Part shown: piece after piece, positions 9,087 through 17,570 of the stretch
Layout: every line of letters starts with the position of its first letter
How positions within the stretch are numbered: position 1 is the stretch's first letter
From: Thalassotalea algicola
GTDB lineage: Bacteria > Pseudomonadota > Gammaproteobacteria > Enterobacterales > Alteromonadaceae
Length of the DNA: 64,000 bases
Direction: 5' to 3'
NCBI RefSeq assembly: GCF_012932965.1
Contig: NZ_JABBXH010000001.1
Location: forward strand, 186,001 to 250,000
Translations under genes and position numbers: made by a program
The notes under the pieces: model-generated
Database searches by the model: none
What the model saw: only the letters and a program-made list of their open reading frames with translations
Told to the model about the DNA's origin: nothing

Positions 9087-9121
9087 AATATTTAATATTT
9101 AATATTTAATATTTAATATTA
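9085..9121. repeat. Short tandem repeat, 7-bp unit TTAATAT x5
   Basis: Five back-to-back copies of a TTAATAT heptamer run directly on from the terminator T-tail to the 3' end of the pilin gene. This is simple-sequence DNA; slippage could change the copy number. No function is implied. Confidence 0.8.
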
Positions 9122-9134
9122 ATTTTAATGCAGC

Positions 9135-9650
9135 TTAAGGTACTGGTACGTAATTAGTAATTTCACCCGTTAGGCTGTCATATTCAAAGCCCAGCTCAGT
9201 ATCTTCAACCAAAACAAATCGGCAATTCTGGCTACCTAAATAGCTTGCCTGATAATCTTCAGAAGTATTGCTAGCAACCGTTTGACTATTCTCTTCCATC
9301 AAGGCTTGCCATGTAGATAGACAATCATTGACATTATTTAGCGTTAGCGCATCAGCGCCAGCGGTTACATAGCTTTGTGAGGGCCAGCCTTGGCTGTTAA
9401 AGTCAATCACAACGCCACTGGAAATTTCTACGTCATCACGGGTGTTTGCATCTGTTGGAGAGCCTAATACTAGCCATTTGCTTCTAGCTAAATCAACGCC
9501 CGCTTTTAACGCTGCTTTGGTAGCTAATACAGTTTTTTGTCGCGCATCATCTTGTAAATCAATAAACTTAGGAAGCGCTACCGCCGCTAAAATCCCCAAT
9601 ATGACAATGACTACTACTAACTCAATTAGCGTAAAACCTTTATTTTTCAC
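9135..9650 (-). CDS. Type IV pilin-like prepilin (MSHA/GspG type)
   Basis: 171 residues starting with a short basic leader and the class III prepilin site MKNKG/FTLIELVVVI, with glutamate at mature position 5. A hydrophobic alpha-1 helix continues to about residue 35. Two cysteines (in NDCLSTW and SQNCRFV) could form the D-loop disulphide typical of pilins. The C-terminal EYDSLTGEITNY recalls MshA-like pilins. It stands alone: no assembly ATPase, platform protein or prepilin peptidase is nearby, so it must use machinery encoded elsewhere. Confidence 0.85.
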   Translation of the reverse strand: MKNKGFTLIELVVVIVILGILAAVALPKFIDLQDDARQKTVLATKAALKAGVDLARSKWLVLGSPTDANTRDDVEISSGVVIDFNSQGWPSQSYVTAGADALTLNNVNDCLSTWQALMEENSQTVASNTSEDYQASYLGSQNCRFVLVEDTELGFEYDSLTGEITNYVPVP

Positions 9651-9733
9651 GTCTACAACACCTTTGTTTATTCAGTCAGCATTATAGGCATTTGTTTAAG
9701 CTAATGAAAATAGCTAACAAATGCTTTTTCACT

Positions 9734-10732
9734 CTATACCACGACTTTAACCAGTGTTTTACCATGATTATTGCCCTGCATTAACTTAGCAAACGCATAA
9801 GGCGCATTTTCAATTCCTAAAGTAATGTCTTCTCGCATTTTTAATTCCCCGTGTTCGACAAGCGGTAAGCAAGCATTAATAAACTCTTGCCGACGAGGCT
9901 CAAAGTCATAAACAACTAATCCAAAAACGGTGGCGCGCGACTTAATCCATAAAGCTGGTGCTGGTCCCTGCATTCGTTCTTTATTGTTATATTCTGCTAC
10001 TAGGCCACATAAAATGACTCTGGCACCTATGGCTAAACGTGTTGATACCTGATGTAATAGTTCGCCGCCAACCAAGTCGAAATAAATATTTATTCCATCA
10101 GGGCACAGTTCATCTAATCGTTCAGCGACAACTTCTGCATTACGATTGATACATTCGTCATAACCTAACTCGTTAATCGCGTATTGGCGTTTCTCTTCAC
10201 TACCCACGATACCGACAACCTTACAACCTGCCTGTTTAGCTAACTGGCCAGCTGTTGCGCCTACACCACCGGTTGCCGCTGGAATGACAACAACCTCACC
10301 TCGTTTAGGTTGTGCTTGCCATATCAGACCAGCATAAGCAGTTAATCCTGGCATTCCTAAGATTGATAATGCGTATGAAGGCTGCGGGTGTAATATGGGC
10401 GCTGATAGCTCGTTGGCGTTGTGAATAGAGTAACTTTGCCAACCTCCCATGCAACGAACAACATCTCCTTTGCTATATTGCGTTGAGCGTGTTTCAATAA
10501 CTTCACTGACTGTTTCACCAAACATTAAATCACCAGGTTTAATCGGTGCTGTGATGTGACGACCAGCAATTTGACTACGCATATAGGGATCAAGTGATAA
10601 AAAGAGGGTTTTACATAACACTTCGCCTTCATTGAGTTCATCAACTGTTGACTGTTTTAGCGCAAAGTTTTCTGGCGTCGGTAAATGTTCTGGATAGCTC
10701 TTCAAACAAATTTGGCTATTGATTAGTGACAT
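9734..10732 (-). CDS. NADP-dependent medium-chain reductase (CurA/LTB4-dehydrogenase type)
   Basis: 332 residues of the zinc-free medium-chain dehydrogenase/reductase group that reduces alpha,beta-unsaturated ketones, aldehydes or quinones. Visible marks are LSLDPYMRSQIAG in the catalytic domain, GMPGLTAYAGL, and the nucleotide-binding glycines AATGGVGATAGQLAKQ followed by VVGIVGS. It is the last gene of the operon that runs down from the symporter at 15614. It overlaps the preceding hydrolase by 10 bp, so the two are translationally coupled. Within the pathway it could reduce an enone or unsaturated side chain. Confidence 0.88.
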   Translation of the reverse strand: MSLINSQICLKSYPEHLPTPENFALKQSTVDELNEGEVLCKTLFLSLDPYMRSQIAGRHITAPIKPGDLMFGETVSEVIETRSTQYSKGDVVRCMGGWQSYSIHNANELSAPILHPQPSYALSILGMPGLTAYAGLIWQAQPKRGEVVVIPAATGGVGATAGQLAKQAGCKVVGIVGSEEKRQYAINELGYDECINRNAEVVAERLDELCPDGINIYFDLVGGELLHQVSTRLAIGARVILCGLVAEYNNKERMQGPAPALWIKSRATVFGLVVYDFEPRRQEFINACLPLVEHGELKMREDITLGIENAPYAFAKLMQGNNHGKTLVKVVV

Positions 10733-11592
10733 GTCGTCTCTCTTTTATTTTGATTTTTTGCCAGCAACACTAGCTGCTTATAGCGAGCCATTAGATCACC
10801 GCTTTCTGTATGAATTTGAATGTTTTCCGGAAGTTCAACATCGTATAAACGCTGACAATAGTGGTAAATAATACTATGTTGCCAAACAAGAATATCTACT
10901 GGAATTGGCACGGCTGCCAATTGCTTAGGATCTTCATTATTAATCGCTGCAATATATGCATCGCTATATCTTTCGCCCGCTTTGAGGTAACCCTTAAAGG
11001 TTTGCATAATGACTTCCTGGGAAGGCATCGGTGCAGATAACTTAGCTTGTGCAGATGTGTCATACCAAGGGAAGTACTGATAAAGCTGATTGGCCATTTT
11101 CCACATCAATGCTAAATGACTGCCATCAGTCTTCGGAGACAAATCAGGAAAGTAATTTGCCAACAAAGTTTCTCGCTCTTGTGGATAAAACCAAGCGACA
11201 TTTTCCAATAACAATTTTGATGACTTTTGTGGAAATAGCTTTGCAAATTCAATCGCCAGTTGAGCGCCTGTTGCATTGCCATAAATAATGGCGCTGGAAA
11301 TGCCCAACACTTCCATAAACGTTGCTAGGCAATTACTGTAGTCCACTAATGATAAGGATGACTGGGTTAATTTATCCGAATCTCCATATCCTGGTAAATC
11401 CCAAGCAACGACATGATACTCTGCAGCAAACTGTTCAATAATACCTTGCATAAACTCCGACGATAGTGGCGATGGATGTAATACAATGAGTTTAGGTAAA
11501 TGACTTTCACCAGCGGTACGATAATGAACGTTAATTTTTTGATTTAACGCCGATATTTTTACAAAATGACGAGATATTTCCATAACGTTCAC
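10723..11592 (-). CDS. Alpha/beta-hydrolase fold protein with degenerate catalytic site
   Basis: 289 residues (from a GTG directly abutting the preceding stop; an ATG 9 bases further in is an alternative). The alpha/beta-hydrolase core is clear: LIVLHPSPLSS for the oxyanion region and VVAWDLPGYGDSD. The nucleophile elbow reads G105-N-A107-T-G109, so the catalytic Ser/Asp/Cys is replaced by alanine. The usual C-terminal GH histidine motif is also not visible (SGDLMARY in its place). It may be a non-enzymatic binding protein or use unusual chemistry. It lies between the FAD oxidase and reductase genes in one operon. Confidence 0.8.
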   Translation of the reverse strand: MNVMEISRHFVKISALNQKINVHYRTAGESHLPKLIVLHPSPLSSEFMQGIIEQFAAEYHVVAWDLPGYGDSDKLTQSSLSLVDYSNCLATFMEVLGISSAIIYGNATGAQLAIEFAKLFPQKSSKLLLENVAWFYPQERETLLANYFPDLSPKTDGSHLALMWKMANQLYQYFPWYDTSAQAKLSAPMPSQEVIMQTFKGYLKAGERYSDAYIAAINNEDPKQLAAVPIPVDILVWQHSIIYHYCQRLYDVELPENIQIHTESGDLMARYKQLVLLAKNQNKRETTCH

Positions 11593-13179
11593 TTAAAGTC
11601 CTAACGCCTTTGGGTTTATTAATCCATCGCTATCAAGAAGCGCTTTTATGCCTTTTATTAATGCTCTATTTTCTTTGGCAATACCTTCAATAAAGGGATA
11701 GCTCTTACCAATTTGCATATGAACGCCTCCCAATTCATTGTAGCCATCGATAAGCGCTAGTCTTATTTCGCTAACTACCGCTCTTGCTTCTGGGCTAGCT
11801 TTAAAACCTTCCAGTCGCTTTAAATGTGCGCTTTCCACTGCTTCATTATGTAGCTCATTAAGTTCATCAGGCCAGAAAAATACCGGTTCTAAAACAAATA
11901 CATGACTCGAAACTGTCGCAACTAAATAACCTATGCCAATACCAAACTCTGCTATTTTTTTACTATATTTACTAAAAATTGCTTCGCTTATTTGATGAGC
12001 TTGTTTAGCTTTTGAATGTGGCACGAGTGTATGAACGGGTGCCCATCGCTCCCCATTGGGGCCAATCATATTATTTAAGGGATTAAATGGGTTGGCACGT
12101 AACACTTTGGGAATTGTGTTTTCTATTTCATTAGCTGCATGTTGCTCGGCAATTTGTCGAATTCTTGCCAGCCGTTCATCAACACCTGCTTGGGTAATAT
12201 CTTCGACCATAAAGTGCACAGACCAACTTTCTGCTTCAACAAAACGTCGCCCAGCAAGTGCTACCTTCATCCCTTCTTTTAAGCCTTTACCTATGCCACC
12301 TGCCGATTTCATTACACCGACAAGCGATTTAACATCAGACGCTAAGCTTTCTCGTTTTAGTCGCTGTGCTTGTAAAAACGGATCAAAGCCAAAACATTCT
12401 GAAGCCAAGCCGTTTCGAGCAACTTCTGACATAACAGCGGATTGCTGTTCAAAGTTTTCAAAACAAAACGATAGAGAACCAGTGTACGGGGACTGTTTAA
12501 TTAATCTTAAAGTGACTTGTGTTTTAATAGCAAAAGCAGCACTATCACCGCAAAAGATTCCGGTTAAATCTGGCCCGTAATGCCTTAGAAATGGTGAGCC
12601 ATTTTGTTTTGCTCCTGCCCCAGTTTGAAGCACCTGACCGTTTGATAAAACAACTTCTAGCCCTAACACTGAATCTACAGCAAAACCGTGCTGCCCAGAA
12701 CCCCAAAAAATAGCGTTTTGTGAGAGTCCGCCACCTATTGTCGCCCTTATGCCAGATAGCGTGCCCCAAAATGGCGTTCTAAAACCAGTGTCTTTTAATG
12801 CTAAATAAACCTGTTGCCAAGTACACCCAGCGCCGACCGTAACGTACATATCATCGGTATTAATTTCGACAATTTGATCAAAGCTACTCATGTCAACAAT
12901 AACGCTTTTCTCTGTCGCGGGTACGAACCCTTTGGTATATGACATGCCACCACCACGAGCAATGACCGCGTATCCTGCTTGTTGGCAGAGCTTAATAGCT
13001 TGAGCTAATTGCTGGGTGTTTTGAGGCTTAATTACATAATCGGCGATAATGGATTTAGTAAAAACATCTTGTGACATTAGCACTCGACGAGCACTTTCTT
13101 CGCTTACGTTATCGGCATCAAGTACTTTTGAAAGCGCATCAAATAACGATTGAGATTGGGGAGGTAACTGTTCGCTCAT
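11593..13179 (-). CDS. FAD-linked oxidase, GlcD/VAO (PCMH) family
   Basis: 528 residues. The N-terminal PCMH-type FAD domain (about 45-225) shows VIARGGGMSYTKGF, the VTVGAGCTW strand, the GTLSGIRATIGGGLSQNA pyrophosphate loop and PDLTGIFCGDSAAFAI. A C-terminal substrate-binding domain follows (about 260-525, ending DSDGLINPKALGL as in glycolate/lactate oxidases and 4-cresol-type enzymes). Such flavoproteins oxidise alpha-hydroxy acids or para-alkylphenols and pass electrons to quinone, cytochrome or oxygen. It lies 45 bp after the cytoplasmic VOC gene in the same operon. Substrate not determined. Confidence 0.87.
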   Translation of the reverse strand: MSEQLPPQSQSLFDALSKVLDADNVSEESARRVLMSQDVFTKSIIADYVIKPQNTQQLAQAIKLCQQAGYAVIARGGGMSYTKGFVPATEKSVIVDMSSFDQIVEINTDDMYVTVGAGCTWQQVYLALKDTGFRTPFWGTLSGIRATIGGGLSQNAIFWGSGQHGFAVDSVLGLEVVLSNGQVLQTGAGAKQNGSPFLRHYGPDLTGIFCGDSAAFAIKTQVTLRLIKQSPYTGSLSFCFENFEQQSAVMSEVARNGLASECFGFDPFLQAQRLKRESLASDVKSLVGVMKSAGGIGKGLKEGMKVALAGRRFVEAESWSVHFMVEDITQAGVDERLARIRQIAEQHAANEIENTIPKVLRANPFNPLNNMIGPNGERWAPVHTLVPHSKAKQAHQISEAIFSKYSKKIAEFGIGIGYLVATVSSHVFVLEPVFFWPDELNELHNEAVESAHLKRLEGFKASPEARAVVSEIRLALIDGYNELGGVHMQIGKSYPFIEGIAKENRALIKGIKALLDSDGLINPKALGL

Positions 13180-13224
13180 AATGCTGCCAAAGGGGTCTAT
13201 TAAGTTAAATTGATGGTTAATTAG

Positions 13225-14199
13225 TTATTTGCTAATTGGTTGGTAAAACTCAAACCAATTACCTTGTGGACTTTTTAAAGCCACAACGCGACACATTCCA
13301 TAATGAGGGAGTTCAAAGCAAAGGTCATTGACAATGATCAGCTTAGCGCGCTGGCAGGCAAGAATGAAAGCATCGATTTCATTCACTTTAAAGCGCAATG
13401 TGCTAATACCAATGTTGTAGGGTTTTACTTTTTCGCTAACATCGCCACCTTGTAATTCTGGGAAGCTAGCGAGCTCAATTGACCCCCCATCATGCAATGG
13501 TGAACACACCATACTTAATTTATGTGGGGTTTTATCAACTAAATTATGCGGTAGGCCAAAAACATTAGTACAAGCTTTTTCAAAACACGCTTGCTGTGAT
13601 ACCGCTATTTCAAAGCCTAATAATTCTTGGAAAAATGCCAATTCAGCTTGGTGATCGTTAACGATAAGCGAAGAATTAAATAATGCACTAAAAAGTGCCG
13701 TTTGATCATTGTTTGCTAGTGGTGGTTCAATGCGTTCAATACAGGCGAAAGTAATGGCATCGGGCCCTTTTGCTAACCACTCAATCACCTTATAAGGACC
13801 GAATTCCATAGGCACAGGATCATTTACACCAAACCAATAATGTGCATGTAATTGCTTAGCCAGCTGATGATTATTCACCACACGTGTATTAACATCAAAA
13901 ATACCACCGCTATCCCATATTTGATTATTTGGTCGAATATATTCTTGTTCAATTCCATCGATTTGTATAAGACGAATGAAGCCACTGTTGCTATTAGGGG
14001 CCGCGAGTAAGCTTTGTTTAACCGTCACTTCTTCAGGTAAATCCCAGAATATAGCTAATGCTTCATTTGCTTGAACGTTATCATTCGCTATTTCTTGCCA
14101 GCCGACAACCTCAAGGTAGAAGTCTCTTTGCATTACCAAGTCAGCGACAACAAAAACTGCTTCACTAAATCCACTGACTTGATAATCTCTTTGAGTCAT
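13225..14199 (-). CDS. Cytoplasmic two-domain VOC protein
   Basis: 324 residues without a signal peptide, otherwise a full-length paralogue of the exported VOC protein at 5901. Domains lie at about 8-158 and 172-322, sharing SGGIFDVNTRV, KGPDAITFACIERIEPP, NVFGLPHNLV, DGGSIELASFPE and WFEFYQP. The first-strand histidine of classic VOC enzymes is again glutamate (SEAVFVVAD). The start codon overlaps the symporter stop by one base (TAATG), so the two genes are translationally coupled: the transported molecule, or its first product, is probably what this protein handles. Confidence 0.82.
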   Translation of the reverse strand: MTQRDYQVSGFSEAVFVVADLVMQRDFYLEVVGWQEIANDNVQANEALAIFWDLPEEVTVKQSLLAAPNSNSGFIRLIQIDGIEQEYIRPNNQIWDSGGIFDVNTRVVNNHQLAKQLHAHYWFGVNDPVPMEFGPYKVIEWLAKGPDAITFACIERIEPPLANNDQTALFSALFNSSLIVNDHQAELAFFQELLGFEIAVSQQACFEKACTNVFGLPHNLVDKTPHKLSMVCSPLHDGGSIELASFPELQGGDVSEKVKPYNIGISTLRFKVNEIDAFILACQRAKLIIVNDLCFELPHYGMCRVVALKSPQGNWFEFYQPISK

Positions 14200-15614
14200 T
14201 ATTTAACCTTTGTTTGGTTTGTTCTATAACGGCCTAAATAGGCAACTAAAAGCGCAACAAAGAACGGTAATACCCGCTCTAAAATATCGCCGGGAGAGTT
14301 TTCCTGCCAATTAAAATAAACAGTTAATGAAAAGCCTATAATAACTGCTGCCAAACGACTTGAGCCTTTAACCTGGTAGCCCATTAACAAGATAATTAGT
14401 AATGGCCCAAATGCTGAACCAATTGCAGCCCAAGCAAATAACACGCGAGAAAAAATTGCCTCTGGTGCATATAACGCTATAAATAGCGAGACAATACACA
14501 TACCAGCTACGGTTAGTCGCGACAATAACAGTTGTTTTTCCGGTGAACCTTTAAGCTTTAAGTCATAAGAAAGCGATGACGCTGACACCAGTAATTGGCT
14601 ATCCGCAGTCGACATGATTGCCGATAAAACAGCGGCGACAAAAATACCGGCAATAATAGGCGGAAAGAGTAAATTAGTTACGCTAAATAGTACTTGTTCG
14701 TTGTCGCTAACATCGGCGAGTAAAACCCTTGCACACAGGCCGAGTATTAACATGCCTCCAATTACGATAATTGGCCAAGCGATGCCTATGTATTTTCCTA
14801 CCCGAACAGCGTTTTCATCTTTTAACGCCATAAAGCGGTTGACCACATGTGGCTGTCCTGGGTTACCTAAACCAACACCGAGCAAGCCAATGGCAAATGC
14901 CAATGCAAACCAGCCAGAGTGAGCACCAGTAATTGACAATTGCACATCAGAAAACTGATGTTGCAGCTGACCAAATAGTTCGCCAAAACCTCCAACAGCA
15001 ACTAACGCTGCAATGGGCAAAATAATCGAGGTTAGCGCCATCAACAAACCTTGCAAAGTGTCAGTCACACTTACCGCCCAGAAGCCCCCTAATAAGGTAT
15101 AAACCAAAATAATTCCGGTTCCCAACATGATGGCATTAGCGCTATTCATATTGAAGGTGGTGGCAAACGTGCCACCCGCCGCTTGAAATTGTGCAGCAAT
15201 GTAAAACGCAAAAGAAAAAACAATAATAAAGGTACAGCTATAAATAATGAGTTTGGAGTACTTATCTTCACCTGCCAATAGTTCTGTTAAGGTTATAGCA
15301 CCTGTCTTATTGCCTAAGTGCCTTATACGTGGTGCTATCCACAGCCAATTAAACATATAGCCTAAGACAACCGCAGGGAATAGCCACAATGACGACAGCC
15401 CCATGGTAAACGCGGCGCCGCTAACACCAAGTAAGCTCCATGCAGATGAAGCGCTAGCTGAAGAACTAGTTGCTGCTACCCAAGGCCCTAATGTTTTGCC
15501 TCCAATGAAAAAATCTTCACTACTGTGGGTGCGTCTACTTGCCCAAAAGCCGATGGCAATTAATAAAACTTTATATGCAACAAGCGTAGCTAAAACAACA
15601 GTTTGGCGATCCAT
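14199..15614 (-). CDS. Sodium:solute symporter (SSS/PutP family)
   Basis: 471 residues with about 13 hydrophobic segments. Family marks include GFWASRRTHSSEDFFIGGKTLGPWVAATSSSASASSAWSLLG at the start and TLLGGFWAVSVTDTLQGLLM in the middle, with the sodium-site serine/threonine rich helix VLSAIMSTADSQLLVSASS. It carries a solute inward with sodium across the inner membrane. It is the first gene of a five-gene operon (symporter, VOC, FAD oxidase, hydrolase, reductase) and is separated from the upstream CpeT-like gene by a terminator. It is closest in appearance to proline/pantothenate-type carriers; the substrate is unknown. Confidence 0.92.
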   Translation of the reverse strand: MDRQTVVLATLVAYKVLLIAIGFWASRRTHSSEDFFIGGKTLGPWVAATSSSASASSAWSLLGVSGAAFTMGLSSLWLFPAVVLGYMFNWLWIAPRIRHLGNKTGAITLTELLAGEDKYSKLIIYSCTFIIVFSFAFYIAAQFQAAGGTFATTFNMNSANAIMLGTGIILVYTLLGGFWAVSVTDTLQGLLMALTSIILPIAALVAVGGFGELFGQLQHQFSDVQLSITGAHSGWFALAFAIGLLGVGLGNPGQPHVVNRFMALKDENAVRVGKYIGIAWPIIVIGGMLILGLCARVLLADVSDNEQVLFSVTNLLFPPIIAGIFVAAVLSAIMSTADSQLLVSASSLSYDLKLKGSPEKQLLLSRLTVAGMCIVSLFIALYAPEAIFSRVLFAWAAIGSAFGPLLIILLMGYQVKGSSRLAAVIIGFSLTVYFNWQENSPGDILERVLPFFVALLVAYLGRYRTNQTKVK

Positions 15615-15628
15615 AATGATTCTTTATA

Positions 15629-15659
15629 TAAAAAAGGCTGAATAAAATTCAGCCTATCT
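15629..15659 (-). terminator. Terminator/attenuator between CpeT-like and symporter genes
   Basis: A 9-bp stem (AGGCTGAAT / ATTCAGCCT) with a 3-base loop and, on the minus strand, a following T-run. It ends the CpeT-like transcript 25-45 bp past its stop and lies 15 bp before the symporter start, so read-through could link the two. Confidence 0.75.
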
Positions 15660-15679
15660 AAATTAGCGATAAATTAATA

Positions 15680-16708
15680 CTAAAAAGCGAAATGTGGTCG
15701 TTTAGCTTTCTTAGTTAACCCTGTTTGTAACCAACGTAGGTTTAAGCCAGTTTTGACATTCTCTCGATCCGACCAAATATAAGTAACGGTTTTGCCTGTC
15801 TTGTTGTCAATAATGCCTAATTTAAGAATTGGATTTTTAGTGTTTTGATAAGTTAACTTGGCCAATTGCACAGAATAGCCTGTTTTCTTACCGGTTTTAT
15901 CATCAATTAATGGCACAATTTGCCCTTCATTGTGAATCGTAATTTTACGTGTAAAACCCCACTTTGCATCTTCAGGCGCATCTTTTCCACCTAAGCGATT
16001 TCCGCCCCATCCTTCAAAATAGGTCACTTTGCGGTTGATATGAGGAATGCCCGCTTTATTGCCGAAAACATACTTTCCATCTTCATCATGCGCGACATCA
16101 GCAATCCAAATTTCATTGTCGGTTAGTCGCAGCGTGTCATTGAAATAAAGCATTTTTCCACTACGACGCGATTTAATTGCACAAGCGTTATGTACCATTT
16201 CGCCAGCAAAATATTCCCCTGTCCACTTCCAATACACTTCACAACCTGGGTAAGTAGTAATTTCTTCTTTAGTTAGTGATTGATATAGCTCTGGTGTTAA
16301 ATGAGCATCTGCATACTTAGCTTCGTCTTTAAAACGATAGATATTTAGCTGAATCGCGCCTTTTTCTTTATTGCGAACAAATTGATATAAGCGTTGGCGA
16401 TATACCTTGCTGGCATCACCATCCATGTATTGTTTTACGAAATAAGTTTCACCTGCCAACGCAGGTGTTGGCAATGGCGCAAAAACATGATGAATATGTT
16501 CATGAACTTGCAGTGCTTCATCCTTTTCCTTATCGATTTTGTCCTGCCAATTTTGTTCGTAGTTATCGAATTCCGCAGCAAACCACTGGTGAAACAGCTG
16601 CTCTTTTAACGGGTCTTCTGCTACGGTTTGACTGGCACTGGTACTATCGGTATTGGCACAGCCCAGCATAAGAAAAGAAAATGCTACTGTAATAAGTGTG
16701 TTTTTCAT
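15680..16708 (-). CDS. CpeT/CpcT-like lipoprotein
   Basis: 342 residues. A signal with a lipobox-like end (FLMLGC, lipid on C17) is followed by a domain resembling the CpeT/CpcT chromophore-lyase family (formerly DUF1001): FDNYEQNWQDK, QYMDGDASKVYRQRLYQFV, IYRFKD, YPGCEVYWKW and FEGWGGNRLGG. In cyanobacteria these bind bilins and attach them to phycobiliproteins. Here there are no phycobiliproteins, so another small hydrophobic ligand is likely. The C-terminal 130 residues after FEGWGG form an extra beta-rich part. An FNR-type box lies about 67 bp upstream of the ATG. Confidence 0.78.
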   Translation of the reverse strand: MKNTLITVAFSFLMLGCANTDSTSASQTVAEDPLKEQLFHQWFAAEFDNYEQNWQDKIDKEKDEALQVHEHIHHVFAPLPTPALAGETYFVKQYMDGDASKVYRQRLYQFVRNKEKGAIQLNIYRFKDEAKYADAHLTPELYQSLTKEEITTYPGCEVYWKWTGEYFAGEMVHNACAIKSRRSGKMLYFNDTLRLTDNEIWIADVAHDEDGKYVFGNKAGIPHINRKVTYFEGWGGNRLGGKDAPEDAKWGFTRKITIHNEGQIVPLIDDKTGKKTGYSVQLAKLTYQNTKNPILKLGIIDNKTGKTVTYIWSDRENVKTGLNLRWLQTGLTKKAKRPHFAF

Positions 16709-16768
16709 GGTTTAGCCACTTTTATCGTTAGAATTTTTTCATTGTTGTAAACCCAGAGTCAAATGCCA

Positions 16769-16782
16769 TTGACTAAAATCAA
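16769..16782. promoter_or_regulatory. FNR-type box upstream of the CpeT-like gene
   Basis: TTGACTAAAATCAA matches TTGAY-N4-ATCAA. Its centre is about 67 bp before the CpeT-like ATG (16708). A divergent gene starts at 16930, about 150 bp away on the other side. Confidence 0.55.
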
Positions 16783-16929
16783 TATCTCTTTGTTCCTCTA
16801 GATATTTGTTACAATCATTAAAAAATAGGCAGTTTTTAAGATTGAATACACTGATACAAATTCCTACATTTTTCTTTATAAGCTTTGCTACACTTAAGGT
16901 AACAACAGTTCAGAATAAGCGGGCATATT

Positions 16930-17523
16930 ATGCAAATTTCTTCGCATTCACTTCATCAACACGGTGAAGTAAGCAAAACGTCAAGCCAAAAAACTGAAAG
17001 TTTAAGCGCTTATGAACTGTCAAAAAAAACCAAAGACTTAGGCGTTTTAAAAGCACATCTGTCACAAAGTTCAGAGGCCGCTGACAATTCACAAAAGCTT
17101 TTACTTAAAACGGCTATTACAGAAATCAACGAACATTTAGCACCTTATTTGGGCGAAAATGCCGCAGAAAAAGCCTATGAAAGTGACCTCGATTTTTCAC
17201 CGAAAGCCACCGCAAAAAGAATCGTTGACGGTTCAACAGCATTTTTCGCCTCGTTTAAAGAAAACAATCCTGATTTAGATGAAGAGCAAGCGTTGGAAAA
17301 GTTCAATGACATTATTAATGGTGGTATTGAGAAAGGCTTTGCGGATGCTCGTGGGATTTTAGAAAGCTTAAAAGTATTAGAAGGCAAAGTAGACGAAGAT
17401 ATTAACAGCACTTATGACTTTGTTCAGCAAGGCCTAGTCAACTTTAGAGAAAAATTACTCACCGATTTACAAACTGCTAACGAAGAATCTAGCGTCAATG
17501 AGTCATCAGAAGTTGGTGACTAG
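16930..17523 (+). CDS. DUF5610-like cytoplasmic protein
   Basis: 197 residues, acidic and helical, without signal or membrane segments. The body (about 25-170) resembles the DUF5610 domain found in marine gammaproteobacteria (SAYELSKKTKDLGVLKAHL; PKATAKRIVDGSTAFFASF; GGIEKGFADARGIL). The family has no known function. The N-terminal 25 residues are low-complexity Ser/His/Gln. It is followed after 47 bp by the PAS and globin genes in the same direction, which may be co-transcribed. Confidence 0.7.
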   Translation: MQISSHSLHQHGEVSKTSSQKTESLSAYELSKKTKDLGVLKAHLSQSSEAADNSQKLLLKTAITEINEHLAPYLGENAAEKAYESDLDFSPKATAKRIVDGSTAFFASFKENNPDLDEEQALEKFNDIINGGIEKGFADARGILESLKVLEGKVDEDINSTYDFVQQGLVNFREKLLTDLQTANEESSVNESSEVGD

Positions 17524-17570
17524 TAAATAATTAGTCGCTATTCGTTTTCTTTCAAAATAAGGAAAGCTAA

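Noticed and set aside
9085-9121. CRISPR-like repeat
   Set aside because: The unit is only 7 bp with no spacers and no cas genes; it is simple sequence.
12056-12580. Long open frame (174 codons) antisense to the FAD-linked oxidase
   Set aside because: The opposite strand codes for a clear conserved flavoprotein; this frame has no ribosome site and no recognisable protein character.
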